Assembly (NCBI RefSeq): GCF_024228315.1
Contig: NZ_CP100454.1
Span: forward strand, 744,001 to 808,000
Length of the DNA: 64,000 nt
Direction: 5' to 3'
DNA from: Halomarina pelagica
GTDB lineage: Archaea > Halobacteriota > Halobacteria > Halobacteriales > Haloarculaceae
Both the position numbers and the translations under genes were made by a program. The notes beneath the pieces are model-generated. The model was not told the DNA's origin and made no database searches. It saw only the letters and a list, made by a program, of their open reading frames with translations. Of this stretch, positions 32,041 to 40,366 are shown one piece after another (the stretch's first letter is position 1; the number at the start of each line of letters is the position of its first letter).

Positions 32041-33318
32041 ATGAGCACGCAAGAGATCGAGCCGCTCGACGTCGAGCGCATCCGGGAGGACTTCCCCATC
32101 CTCGCGCGGAGGGTCGGCGGCGACGTGACCGTCCCCGGCGAGGGACCGGGCGACGACACGCCGCTCGTCTACCTCGACAACGCCGCCACGAGCCAGACCC
32201 CCGAGCAGGTCGTCGAGGTCATCGCCGACTACTACCGGAGCTACAACGCCAACGTCCACCGCGGCATCCACAGCCTCAGCCAGGAGGCCAGCGTCGCCTA
32301 CGAGGAGGCCCACGACCGCGTCGCGGAGTTCGTCGGCGCGGACGGCCGCGAGGAGGTCGTCTTCACGAAGAACACCACCGAGGCGATGAACACCGTCGCC
32401 TACGCGTGGGGGCTCGCCGAACTCGGCCCCGGCGACGAGGTGATCCTCACGGAGATGGAGCACCACGCCTCGCTCGTCACGTGGCAGCAGATCGGGAAGA
32501 AGACCGGCGCGGACGTGCGGTACGTCCGGGTCGACGAGGAGGGCCGCCTCGACATGGACCACGCCCGCGAACTCGTGACTGACGACACGCGCATGGTCAG
32601 CGCCGTCCACGTCTCCAACACCCTCGGGACGGTCAACCCGATCGAGGAGCTGGCCGACCTCGCGCACGACCACGGCGCGCTGATCTTCGTCGACGGCGCG
32701 CAGTCGGTCCCTAACCGCCCCGTGGACGTGAAGCGACTTGACGCCGACTTCTTCGCCTTCTCCGGGCACAAGATGTGCGGTCCGACCGGCGTCGGCGTCC
32801 TCTACGGCAAGCGCCACCTGCTGGAGGAGATGCAGCCGTACCTCTACGGCGGCGAGATGATCCGCAAGGTCACCTACGAGGACGCGACCTGGGAGGACCT
32901 CCCGTGGAAGTTCGAGGCCGGCACGCCCGTCATCTGCCAGGGCATCGCGCTCGCGGCGGCCTGCGACTACCTGGACGACATCGGCTTGGAGCGCATCCAG
33001 GCCCACGAGGAGGGGCTGGCCGAGTACGCCTACGACCGCCTGACCGAGTACGACGACGTGGAGATCTACGGCCCGCCGGGCGACGACCGCGGCGGCCTCG
33101 TCGCGTTCAACCTCGACGGCGTCCACGCCCACGACCTCTCGAGCATCCTCAACGACTACGGCGTGGCGATCCGCGCGGGCGACCACTGCACCCAGCCGCT
33201 GCACGACACGCTCGGCGTGGCCGCCTCCGCCCGGGCGTCGTTCTACCTCTACAACACCAGGGAGGAGGTCGACACGCTGGTCGAGGCGGTGGACGCGGCG
33301 CGCGACCTCTTCGCGTAG
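32041..33318 (+). CDS. sufS: Cysteine desulfurase SufS
   Basis: PLP enzyme that takes sulfur from cysteine for iron-sulfur cluster assembly. It has 425 residues. The PLP lysine is K244 in FFAFSGHKMCGPTG, and the persulfide cysteine is C383 in RAGDHCTQPLH. VYLDNAATSQTP and SYNANVHRGIHSLSQEAS are class II (SufS/CsdA) motifs. The start is ATG 32041. The IscU-like scaffold gene lies 491 bases downstream; repeat copy 3 occupies the gap. Such pairs are usually adjacent in haloarchaea, so the repeat probably arrived later. Confidence 0.95.
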   Translation: MSTQEIEPLDVERIREDFPILARRVGGDVTVPGEGPGDDTPLVYLDNAATSQTPEQVVEVIADYYRSYNANVHRGIHSLSQEASVAYEEAHDRVAEFVGADGREEVVFTKNTTEAMNTVAYAWGLAELGPGDEVILTEMEHHASLVTWQQIGKKTGADVRYVRVDEEGRLDMDHARELVTDDTRMVSAVHVSNTLGTVNPIEELADLAHDHGALIFVDGAQSVPNRPVDVKRLDADFFAFSGHKMCGPTGVGVLYGKRHLLEEMQPYLYGGEMIRKVTYEDATWEDLPWKFEAGTPVICQGIALAAACDYLDDIGLERIQAHEEGLAEYAYDRLTEYDDVEIYGPPGDDRGGLVAFNLDGVHAHDLSSILNDYGVAIRAGDHCTQPLHDTLGVAASARASFYLYNTREEVDTLVEAVDAARDLFA

Positions 33319-33354
33319 CCGCCGTCCCACCCGCCACTCGCGTCGGCGCGCCGT

Positions 33355-33766
33355 ACCGCAAGCGACCAACGGGAGCGAGCGGGCCGAGGAGCGACCAGAG
33401 GGAGCGACGAGGCTTTTGGTCCAGCTTTTGCCAGGGAGCGAGCGAAGCGAGCGACCGCAGCAAAAGGTGGGCGAACAGGCGACGCCGCGGCAGAGTTCGC
33501 AGGGCGTGGCGTCGCGCAACCGCGGGCACCCTGCGACGAGAGTCAGCGCACGGGGGCCTCTGGTCCCGCTCTCAGTTATAAAAGTACGGACGGATCGAAC
33601 GATTCGAACGGTCGAGCACCACCGATAGTACCAGCGGAGCACCCGCGAGCGAGTGCAACGAGCGAGCGGACGCGCCGAACCCCCCGAGCGCAGCGAGGGG
33701 GTGAGGTGCGGTTTTGGTCCAGATTTTGCCAGCGGGCGGCGAAGCCGCCCGCACAGCAAAAGGTGG
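33355..33766 (+). repeat. Composite intergenic repeat element, copy 3
   Basis: Fills the sufS-iscU gap in A-B-A order, both A modules forward. A modules end in CAGCAAAAGGTGG at 33458-33470 and 33754-33766. B (about 33468-33608) has GCGACGCC/GGCGTCGC, the stem CGCAGGG (33498-33504) with CCCTGCG (33529-33535), and GTTATAAAA at 33575-33583. Compared with copy 1, this stem shows G-to-A on one side and C-to-T on the other, a compensatory change. The right A loop has a perfect 9-bp triloop stem, GCGGGCGGC-gaa- (33732-33752). It ends 44 bases before the scaffold gene. Confidence 0.7.
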
Positions 33767-33809
33767 GAGAGCAACCCTTTTCCCCCGCACTACCGTACCG
33801 ACGACAACA

Positions 33810-34226
33810 ATGGGACTCGGCTCGGACATGTACCGGCAGCAGATCCTCGATCACTACAAGAACCCGCGCAACCGCGGGACGATCGAGGACGCGACCTTCT
33901 CGCACGTCGGCGAGAACCCCTCCTGCGGCGACACCATCCGGATGGACGTGAAGCTGGCCGACGACGGGGAGACCATCGAGTATGTCGCGTTCACGGGCGA
34001 CGGCTGCGCCATCAGCCAGGCCAGCGCGTCGATGCTCACCCAACGGTTGCCGGGCACGACCCTCGACGAACTCGACGCGATGGACCGCGACGACGTCACC
34101 GACATGCTCGGCGTCGACATCAGCCCGATGCGTATCAAGTGCGCCGTGCTCGCGGAGAAGGTCGCCCAGGACGGCGCGAAGATCCACACCGGCGAGATCG
34201 AGATCGAGAAGACCCAGACTGAGTGA
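33810..34226 (+). CDS. Fe-S cluster scaffold, SufU/IscU type
   Basis: Scaffold protein on which clusters are built with sulfur from SufS. It has 138 residues. The three ligand cysteines are C39 (NPSCGD, with D41), C66 (DGCAISQASASM) and C111 (RIKCAVLAEK). The start is ATG 33810 (MGLGSDMYRQQILDHYKNPRN). No good TATA box is near; the TATA-like box of repeat module B at 33575 would give a 200-base leader. It is followed immediately by the left end of an IS1341-type element. Confidence 0.92.
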   Translation: MGLGSDMYRQQILDHYKNPRNRGTIEDATFSHVGENPSCGDTIRMDVKLADDGETIEYVAFTGDGCAISQASASMLTQRLPGTTLDELDAMDRDDVTDMLGVDISPMRIKCAVLAEKVAQDGAKIHTGEIEIEKTQTE

Positions 34227-34238
34227 CTTCTCCCCGCC

Positions 34239-35435
34239 TTAAACGGCGGGGCTTCCTGTTTCAACGACGCGCTTTGCAGACACAGGTGTATCCACAGGGA
34301 GCGCAGTCTCCGCAGGCGTTGATTCGGGACAGCCCGTCCCTATCTGGTCGAGAGCACGACCAAGAACCGTCCACGCCGCATTCGCATCCCTGTCCGCCTC
34401 GAAGCCGCACGACGGACAGGAGTGTTCACGCACCCACAACGGTTTGTCGGTCTCGACCCCACAGACCGCGCATTCTTTGGTCGTTCCTCTCGGATTCACG
34501 GCGACGAAGTGCGTGCCTTCGCGTTCACACTTGTATTCGAGCATCCGCAGGAATGTTCCCCATGCCGCACCCGCTCGGTTCCGCGAGTTGCCCGGTAGCT
34601 CGATTAAGCCCTTCGTGTTCAAGTCCTCGACCGCCACGAGGTCGTACTCCCGCGCGTAGTAGTTCGAGAGTTTGTGCAAGAAGTCGCGGCGTTTCCGTTT
34701 CAGGTCGGCGTACCGCCGGGCCACGACCATCCGCTGTTTCTCCCAGTTTGCAGAGCCGTGCTCTTTCCGCGAGAGGTCGCGCTGTGCGCGTTCCAAGCGG
34801 TCGCGCTCGGCGGAGAGGTCGAGTGACCCCACGGCGGTCCCCTCCGTGTCGTGCGCGTACTTGCAAATCCCCACGTCGATTCCCACGACGTCAGTGAGTG
34901 TCTCAGGCTTCTCGGGCGGATCGTCGGGTGTTTCGATGCCGAAGATGGCGAACCACTCGCCGGTCGGTTCTTTCTTCACCGTCACTTGCTTGAGGTTCGC
35001 ACCCTCCGGGATGTCCCGGTGCAGTCGGAGGGGTATCTCACCGATTTTTGAGAGTCGGAGCACAGGCCGGCCACTCGTGTTCTTGAGTTCGAAGCCAGAC
35101 TGTCGATACGTGAACGACCGGTACTCGGGTAGTGCTTTCCACTTCAGTCGACCGACCTTCCGCCCAGCATCTTTCGCGTCTTTCAGCCGTGAGAGGTTGT
35201 CGTACAACCGCTCAACGACGTTCTGAAGCGTGCGAGAATAGAGGTCGGAGAGTTCAGTCCACCACGTCTTGAGTGACGGGAGCTGATTGATTTCACCGTA
35301 CTTCGTCGTCCCGTCGATACGGTTGAGTCGGTGGAGGAAGTGGTTGTACACTTGCCGATACAGGTTGCGGTGTCGGTCCAACGTCTCTCGGTGAGTGTCG
35401 GACGGGTTGAGCCGGTACCGGTAGTTGTAGCGCAT
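34239..35435 (-). CDS. tnpB: RNA-guided endonuclease TnpB
   Basis: RuvC-like nuclease of the TnpB family, ancestor group of Cas12, guided by an RNA from the element's own end. It has 398 residues, intact. Catalytic residues are D187 (GIDVGI), E270 (VAVEDLN) and D350 (DRDANAAW). The zinc ribbon has C322, C325, C340 and C343. The N-terminal domain (RHRNLYRQVYNHFLHRLN) is typical. ATG 35435 follows the DUF2080 gene by three bases. The stop TAA lies in the loop of the end hairpin, consistent with the guide RNA overlapping the 3' end of the gene. Confidence 0.95.
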   Translation of the reverse strand: MRYNYRYRLNPSDTHRETLDRHRNLYRQVYNHFLHRLNRIDGTTKYGEINQLPSLKTWWTELSDLYSRTLQNVVERLYDNLSRLKDAKDAGRKVGRLKWKALPEYRSFTYRQSGFELKNTSGRPVLRLSKIGEIPLRLHRDIPEGANLKQVTVKKEPTGEWFAIFGIETPDDPPEKPETLTDVVGIDVGICKYAHDTEGTAVGSLDLSAERDRLERAQRDLSRKEHGSANWEKQRMVVARRYADLKRKRRDFLHKLSNYYAREYDLVAVEDLNTKGLIELPGNSRNRAGAAWGTFLRMLEYKCEREGTHFVAVNPRGTTKECAVCGVETDKPLWVREHSCPSCGFEADRDANAAWTVLGRALDQIGTGCPESTPAETALPVDTPVSAKRVVETGSPAV

Positions 35436-35438
35436 AGC

Positions 35439-35597
35439 CTACTCGTTGTTGGATGGATCGGGGTCCGAAACGCGGACGACTTTGACCTCAGCCCCGATCC
35501 ACCGCTTCGGAACGGTGATGTGGGCACCACCACTCCCGAAGGGCTTCACGGTTCGGTCGAGGATCTCTTCGGCATCGTCGGTTTCGTACCGATTCAT
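35439..35597 (-). CDS. DUF2080 family transposon-associated protein
   Basis: A 52-residue protein that regularly accompanies haloarchaeal IS1341-type tnpB genes: MNRYETDDAEEILDRTVKPFG, then HITVPKRWIGAEVKVVRVS. The HITVPKRWIG strand pattern resembles an AbrB/SpoVT-type DNA-binding half-barrel, so it may regulate the element. ATG 35597 is chosen as the conserved start. It is three bases upstream of tnpB, in one transcript. A palindrome at 35606-35622 lies directly upstream of its start. Confidence 0.85.
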   Translation of the reverse strand: MNRYETDDAEEILDRTVKPFGSGGAHITVPKRWIGAEVKVVRVSDPDPSNNE

Positions 35598-35605
35598 TGT
35601 CACCC

Positions 35606-35622
35606 TATATGGTAACCATATA
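35606..35622. promoter_or_regulatory. Palindromic promoter/operator of the DUF2080-tnpB unit
   Basis: TATATGGT-A-ACCATATA is a perfect 8+8 AT-rich palindrome 9-25 bases upstream of the DUF2080 start codon, followed by TAATTAAG. It can serve as TATA box and as a binding site for an AbrB-like DUF2080 protein. Low AT content elsewhere makes it stand out. Confidence 0.5.
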
Positions 35623-35795
35623 ATTAAGCTTACTGATAGCGTGGGCCTACGAGACGGTAGTCTCACGCGCAAGTAAGACGATGACGGCGTTGACGAGACG
35701 TGAATCGTCTCGTTCACACACCAGAAATCTCCGATTTCCGGGGACGCTGTATCCCCGCCCTAAAGGACGGGTTTTAGCGCCTGCAATCAGATAAT

Positions 35796-36190
35796 CACGA
35801 CCTTTTACTGCGGTCACTCGTGGGCGACACGCATTCGCGGTCGCCCGCTGGCTCCCTGGCAAAAGCTGGATCAAAACCGCGCCTCACCCCCTCAGTCGCT
35901 GCGCTCCTTCGAGGATTCGGCGCGCTCGCTCCGCTCGCTCAGTCACGGCGGGAATCGGAGTGCGACGACGAAAATCTCGCAGAGCGTCGGCCCCTGCTTT
36001 TCACCGTTATCACCAGCGCACTCACCGTGAGCGAGGCCGAAGGCCGAGCGAGCGGGCCAAGGAGCCTTCGAGGGCGCGAGCGCAGCGAGCGCCCGAGGAG
36101 GTAACGCAGGCTTTTGATCGAGCTTTTGCCAGGGAGCCACGGCCGACCGCGAAGCGTGTCGGCCGTCGGCGACCGCAGTAAAAGGTCGTG
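35796..36190. repeat. Composite intergenic repeat element, copy 4, with 20-bp terminal inverted repeats
   Basis: A 395-bp element between the IS and radA. Ends CACGACCTTTTACTGCGGTC (35796-35815) and GACCGCAGTAAAAGGTCGTG (36171-36190) are perfect inverse copies. Two A modules face each other (reverse to about 35945, forward from about 36026); there is no B core. Loop stems are GGGCGAC (35822-35828) / GTCGCCC (35840-35846) and ACGGCCGAC (36139-36147) / GTCGGCCGT (36158-36166). The right end stops two bases before the radA stop codon. It has the form of a miniature inverted-repeat element. Confidence 0.75.
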
Positions 36191-36191
36191 G

Positions 36192-37220
36192 TTACTCCGG
36201 TTTCAGCCCCGCGCCCTCGACGCGCATGACCGCCTCGCCGTCGGGGAGGTTGGGCGCGTCGACGAGCTTCACGATGCGCTTGTTGCCCTTCGACTTGCGG
36301 AGGTACATCCGGAAGGTGGACTTGTGGCCGAGGATGTTCCCGCCGATGGGCTTGGTCGGGTCGCCGAAGAAGGCGTCCGGGTTGGACTGCACCTGGTTCG
36401 TGACGAGCACGGCGGCGTTGTAGAGGTTGCCGACGCGGTCGATGTCGTGGAGGTGCTTGTTGAGCTTCTGCTGACGGGAGGCGAGCTGGCCGCGCCCGAC
36501 GTACTCCGCGCGGAAGTGCGCCGTGAGCGAGTCCACGCAGAGCAGCCGGACGGGGAACTCAGAGTCCTCGTGCTCCTTCGCGATCTCCTTCGCCTTCTCG
36601 GCGAGGAGGATCTGGTGGTTGGAGTTGAACGCCTTCGCGACGTGGATCTTGTCGAGGAACGACGCGATGAGTTCCTCCATCGCCGCCTCGTCGTCGGGCG
36701 ATCCCTCGATCTCGCGGTGGTCCATCGTCGCCTGGAGGAGTTCGTCGTCGAGCCCGCGGATCATCTCCTCGATGCGCTCCGGGCGGAACGTGTCCTCGGA
36801 GTCGATGAAGATGACGCTGCCGCCGAGCCCGCCGACCTCCTGGGGAAGCTGGACGTTGACCGAGAGCTGGTGGGTGATCTGGGACTTGCCGGCCCCGAAC
36901 TCGCCGTAGACCTCGGTGATCGACTGCGTCTCGACGCCGCCGCCGAGCATGTCGTCGATCTCGGGGACGAGCATCCGGAGCTTCCCGATGCGCTCGCGGC
37001 GCTCGAGCACCTGCGAACCCGTCTCGAACCCGCCGATGTCGGCGGCCTTGCGGGCGGCCTGGATGATGTCGTGGGCGGTGCTCTCGCCGACGTCCGCGGT
37101 GTTCGACAGTTCGCCGGGGGACGCGACCGCGATGGATTGGTACGAGTCGTAACCGTTCTCCTGCAGTTTCTCCGCGGTCGCCGGCCCGACGCCGGGGAGG
37201 TCTTCGAGGTCTGCTGCCAT
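36192..37220 (-). CDS. radA: DNA repair and recombination protein RadA
   Basis: Archaeal RecA/Rad51 recombinase that forms filaments on single-stranded DNA and performs strand exchange. It has 342 residues. The N-terminal helix-hairpin-helix domain is at about 5-60 ([19 protein letters not shown]) and Walker A is GEFGAGKSQ at 106-114. Walker B ([13 protein letters not shown]) and the [21 protein letters not shown] segment complete the core. There is no intein. ATG 37220 lies about 28 bases after GGTTTATACCC (37244-37254), so it is leaderless. Repeat copy 4 abuts its 3' end. Confidence 0.96.
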   Translation of the reverse strand: MAADLEDLPGVGPATAEKLQENGYDSYQSIAVASPGELSNTADVGESTAHDIIQAARKAADIGGFETGSQVLERRERIGKLRMLVPEIDDMLGGGVETQSITEVYGEFGAGKSQITHQLSVNVQLPQEVGGLGGSVIFIDSEDTFRPERIEEMIRGLDDELLQATMDHREIEGSPDDEAAMEELIASFLDKIHVAKAFNSNHQILLAEKAKEIAKEHEDSEFPVRLLCVDSLTAHFRAEYVGRGQLASRQQKLNKHLHDIDRVGNLYNAAVLVTNQVQSNPDAFFGDPTKPIGGNILGHKSTFRMYLRKSKGNKRIVKLVDAPNLPDGEAVMRVEGAGLKPE

Positions 37221-37339
37221 GGACGTGGCTTGCGCCGGTTCGGGTATAAACCCTCGTTAACAGGGGAGTGAAAGTGAAACCGACGGACGGCGAGGGAATG
37301 GACGATCAGGTAGTGGGGACAGTTATCCGGGAAGGAGAC

Positions 37340-37990
37340 TCACTCCCAGGGGTGGCGGCCGCGGTCGGGCCAGAGGGGGTACCAGTACTCCTTGTCCTCC
37401 TCGACCGTGAGTTCGCCGTCGAGGACGCTCTGGAGTTTGAACTCAGCACTCGAGTCACGTTCGTGGCCGGGCCGCGGGGCGAAGGGATAGTACGCGCCGC
37501 GGCGGAACGAGTAGATCCAGTAGACGGGCTTCCCGCCTTCGACGGTCGCACCGTCGCCGATCCGGCGGCCCTTCGGCCCGTCGCGCTTTTCGAAGGCGAA
37601 TAGCGCCGCGAGCAGGCGGTCCCCGAACCCCTCCTCGATGAACGTGTCGGCGGCGAAGTGGATGCTCGTCACGAGGTCCTCGAAGTCCGGATCTTCGAGG
37701 ACGACCCACTGGTAGCCGTGGGAGTCAGTCTCGAAGCGCGCCGTCGTCCCCGTCTCGACCTCGCCGGCCTCGAGGATGCGCTCGACCTCCCGCTCGGTCC
37801 GCTCGAAGTCGGTGCTGTCCACGCCCGCGAAGCAGAGCGCCGCCGCGCCGGCGGGGTCGTAGCCCAGGTCCGCCTCCATCGTCATGTAGGCGGTGCTCAT
37901 GCCGAAGAGGTCCTCGGGGCTGGCCGGACGGGTCGCGTCCGCCTCGGCGCTCATGCCGAGGGCCTGTCGGAGGGAGTCGAGGATGCCCAT
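37340..37990 (-). CDS. PspAB-like protein (PspA-associated)
   Basis: A 216-residue soluble protein beginning MGILDSLRQALGMSAEADATRPASPEDLFGMSTAYMTM. The middle has FERTEREVERILEAGE and GYQWVVLEDPDFEDLVTSIHFAADTFIEEGFGDRLLAALFAF; the end is WYPLWPDRGRHPWE. I associate this with the PspA-associated PspAB family of actinobacteria and haloarchaea, a membrane-stress partner. The nearby htpX (membrane protease, 1 kb away) fits that context. ATG 37990 lies about 26 bases after AGTATAAGCC (38011-38020). Family recognition is from memory of the pattern. Confidence 0.6.
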   Translation of the reverse strand: MGILDSLRQALGMSAEADATRPASPEDLFGMSTAYMTMEADLGYDPAGAAALCFAGVDSTDFERTEREVERILEAGEVETGTTARFETDSHGYQWVVLEDPDFEDLVTSIHFAADTFIEEGFGDRLLAALFAFEKRDGPKGRRIGDGATVEGGKPVYWIYSFRRGAYYPFAPRPGHERDSSAEFKLQSVLDGELTVEEDKEYWYPLWPDRGRHPWE

Positions 37991-38173
37991 GCCCCGGGTA
38001 CGGAGGCCGACGGCTTATACTGACGGCCGTGCGCGGTCGACGCGGTTCGACGTTCTGAGGGACCGGGCCGGTTCGCGGCGGCGCTAATCGTCAGTTCACG
38101 CGCTTGCGTGATCTACGACCCACCGAGTGACAACCGCCGGAAAGTACTTACCCTCCTACAATTGAGATAGATC

Positions 38174-38503
38174 ATGGTGAACGTAGCACACATTCGTCGC
38201 CGACTGGTCTCCCGTCCGGTCCTCCTCCTGTTCGGCGTGTTCGTCGTCACCTCCCTCCTCCCGGGTACGCTGGCGCTGCCGGCGTATCTCGTGGGTATGT
38301 TCCTGTACGACAGCGCGTTCGGGCTGGAAAACGTCGTGTACGCGCTCGTGGAGACGCTCGGCGTCCCGGAAGGGGGACAGTTCGCGTCCCTCCTCTGGGA
38401 GGCCGGCCTGATCGTCACCTACTACCTCGCCGCCGTCGCGCTGGTGTGGCTCTTCGACCGGTACCGACCTCGGTTCCGTCGGGGTAACGCGGTCGAGGCC
38501 TAG
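38174..38503 (+). CDS. Small membrane protein (109 aa), unknown function
   Basis: Starts MVNVAHIRRRLVSRPVLLLFGVFVVTSLLPG. Two to three hydrophobic helices are visible: about 15-50 and 80-95 (LIVTYYLAAVALVWLFDRYRPRF). The basic N-terminus suggests an inside orientation. A CTTACCC/ATTGAGATAG region lies upstream with no clear TATA box. It stands alone between the PspAB-like gene and htpX and might belong to the same membrane-stress neighbourhood, but there is no direct evidence. Confidence 0.6.
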   Translation: MVNVAHIRRRLVSRPVLLLFGVFVVTSLLPGTLALPAYLVGMFLYDSAFGLENVVYALVETLGVPEGGQFASLLWEAGLIVTYYLAAVALVWLFDRYRPRFRRGNAVEA

Positions 38504-38985
38504 TCCGTCTCACGCTCTCGGTCCACGAAACGGAGTGCGGCCGTGGGTACCGGGTCGTGATCGGAGGTCACGGTCTGAGAGCCTCGAAAACCTCTCCGGG
38601 ATGGCCTCCACGAAATCGGAGGTAGCGTCCCCACGTTCCCCACAGGTAGGCGGTTTGGGAACCCGACCGGAGAGAACGCTGCACGTCTTCTCCTACTGTC
38701 CATGGCCGCGAGCGCGTCCCGAGCGGTAGCGAGGGCGCGCGACCCGGGGGAAGGAAGGCGTACAGGGTGCGGTACGGTGCAGTGCGGTGCGGTGCTGTCT
38801 CCTGGCGTCTCCGTGAGCGAGCCGTCAGGCGAGTGAACGGGGGCGCAGGAGCCGCACCCTGTACGCCCGCCTTCTGGAGGGCTTGCGAGGTTCTCGAATC
38901 GTCCACGTCGCGTTTCTCGCCCCTGAAAACTGAAACCCCGAAAGATTCACCCCCGTCCCGACGGAACCGGAGACGTTCGACGCCC
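38504..38985. other. Gene-free gap with a long hairpin
   Basis: 482 bases with no supportable gene between the 109-aa membrane gene and htpX. Its main feature is a perfect 16-bp inverted repeat, GGCGTACAGGGTGCGG (38757-38772) with CCGCACCCTGTACGCC (38852-38867), enclosing 79 bases. The left half of the loop has short GGTGCGGT-like repeats and the right half GAGCGAGCC-type sequence. The rest is featureless GC-rich sequence. Confidence 0.5.
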
Positions 38986-39852
38986 TTACGCCTCGAGTTC
39001 GCGCTCCATCGCGCGGAGGCGCTCGACGCGCTTCTCGGTGCTCGGGTGCGTGCTGAACAGCCGCCCGACGATCCCGCTCTTGATGGGGATGATGAAGAAG
39101 GCGTTCATCTCCGCCTCCTCGCGCAGGTCGTTCTTCGGCACGCGGTCCATCTCGCCGGAGATCTTGAGCAGGGCGCTGGCGAGCGCGCTCGGCCTGCCCG
39201 TGATGATCGCCCCGCCGCGGTCGGCGGCGAACTCGCGGTAGCGCGAGAGCGTCCGGATCAGGAGGAACGAGACGATCCAGACGACCAGCGAGGCGACGAT
39301 GGCGACGACCACGCCGCCGTTGTTTCGGTCGCGCCCGCCGGTGAACAGCCAGCCCCACCGCACGACGAGGAACGCGAGCGTCGAGAGGAACGACGCGATC
39401 GTCATCACCATCACGTCGCGGTTCTTCACGTGCGCGAGTTCGTGCGCGAGCACGCCCTCCAACTCGTCGCGGTCGAGCGTCCGCATGATCCCGGTCGTGA
39501 CGCAGACCGCGGAGTTCTTCTGCGAGCGCCCGGTCGCGAAGGCGTTCGGCACGCGCGTGTCGGCGACCGCGACCTTCGGCTTCGGGAGGTCCGCCTGCTG
39601 GCTCAGCCGCCCGACCATCGCGTGAAGCTCGGGGTACTCGTCCTCGTCGACGACCTTCGCGCCCATGCTGTAGAGCGCGAGCCTGTCGCTGAAGAAGAAC
39701 TGTCCGAGCGAGAACAGTCCCATGACGATGACGACGCTCAGGATATTGAGGAACTGGGACAGCACCCCGATGAACACGATGTAGAGGGCGAAGAGCAGGA
39801 ACATCGTGAGCGCCATCCGCCCACGCAGTCCCCAGTCTGGTTTCCACTGCAT
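38986..39852 (-). CDS. htpX: Membrane metalloprotease HtpX
   Basis: M48-family zinc protease in the cytoplasmic membrane that degrades misfolded membrane proteins. It has 288 residues. The zinc motif HELAH is at 137-141, with a downstream Glu in REFAADRGGA. Two N-terminal helices (about 12-55) and two more near 148-200 anchor it. It starts MQWKPDWGLRGRMALTMFLL. ATG 39852 has a TATTTAATC box at about 39873-39881, giving leaderless spacing. The PspAB-like gene nearby is consistent with a membrane-quality-control cluster. Confidence 0.94.
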   Translation of the reverse strand: MQWKPDWGLRGRMALTMFLLFALYIVFIGVLSQFLNILSVVIVMGLFSLGQFFFSDRLALYSMGAKVVDEDEYPELHAMVGRLSQQADLPKPKVAVADTRVPNAFATGRSQKNSAVCVTTGIMRTLDRDELEGVLAHELAHVKNRDVMVMTIASFLSTLAFLVVRWGWLFTGGRDRNNGGVVVAIVASLVVWIVSFLLIRTLSRYREFAADRGGAIITGRPSALASALLKISGEMDRVPKNDLREEAEMNAFFIIPIKSGIVGRLFSTHPSTEKRVERLRAMERELEA

Positions 39853-39945
39853 ACCCCTACTATGCCGTCTGTGGATTAAATATCTCCTCCTCGTGGGAGA
39901 CCGGCGGTGTTCGGATACGCGACTGCCGGACGAGCGTCCACGAGG

Positions 39946-40050
39946 GGTGGGATTGAACGGGGCCGACCGCTCGGCGAGCGAGAACCCGCAAGCACGCCGG
40001 AGGCGCGCGCAGCGCGGTTCGCAGTCGGCGAGCGGGAGGGGGCGTTCGAG
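39946..40050 (+). repeat. Intergenic palindromic repeat (second family), copy 2
   Basis: Begins GGTGGGATTGAACGGGGCCG and holds CCGCTCGGCGAGCG, CCCGCAAGCAC, GGCGCGCGCAGCGCG and TCGGCGAGCGGGAGGGGG. Read in this direction it matches the opposite strand of the element at 13373-13489 in order and spacing of blocks (GGGA-TGAA-GGGGCCG, inverted arm, CCGCAAGCAC, GCAGCG, inverted arm, GGGGG). The arms differ in sequence between the copies but remain nearly self-complementary. The remainder of the 514-base gap 39853-40366 shows only promoter sequence. Confidence 0.5.
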
Positions 40051-40366
40051 GCGGTCACGTCGGGAACCCCGACTCGGTCCCTCCTATCTGAACGATGTCC
40101 ATGAACCTCGCCGTCGTACGGGCGAGGGACGAACGGGACGGCGACCGAGTTCGACCGACCGTTTCACTTTCACTCTCGTGTTTCCGGGACCGGATCGGGC
40201 CGCGTTCGGACGCGAATGGGGCGTTCAGCGCGCGTATCGCCCCCGACATCCGACGCCCCGTTCGTCCCCGGAATTCCGCCGCCCTCGGTCACTTTCGCCG
40301 CGTCGTTCAGTTTCACCCCGCCCGTGAATCCCGATTAATATCCCGAACGGCTTTTGTGAACTCAAC

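Larger units (their letters stand above)
34227..35775 (-). mobile_element. IS1341-type element (IS200/IS605 superfamily, tnpB only)
   Basis: A transposon carrying a DUF2080 gene and tnpB but no tnpA, so it needs a helper transposase. The downstream end has the hairpin CCCCGCC (34232-34238) / GGCGGGG (34245-34251), with the tnpB stop codon in its loop. The other end has a related hairpin, CCCGCCC-TAAA-GGACGGG (35754-35771). The exact boundaries are estimates. It is inserted directly after the Fe-S scaffold gene (stop at 34226). Confidence 0.8.

Noticed and set aside
34223-34897. Long plus-strand frame across the tnpB gene
   Set aside because: Antisense shadow of tnpB with no motif; tnpB on the minus strand has all catalytic residues.
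39946-39966. GTGGGATTGAA at 39948 resembles the 3' end of the haloarchaeal CRISPR repeat
   Set aside because: Only 11 bases match; the surrounding sequence belongs to the second intergenic repeat family also found between argC and argB.
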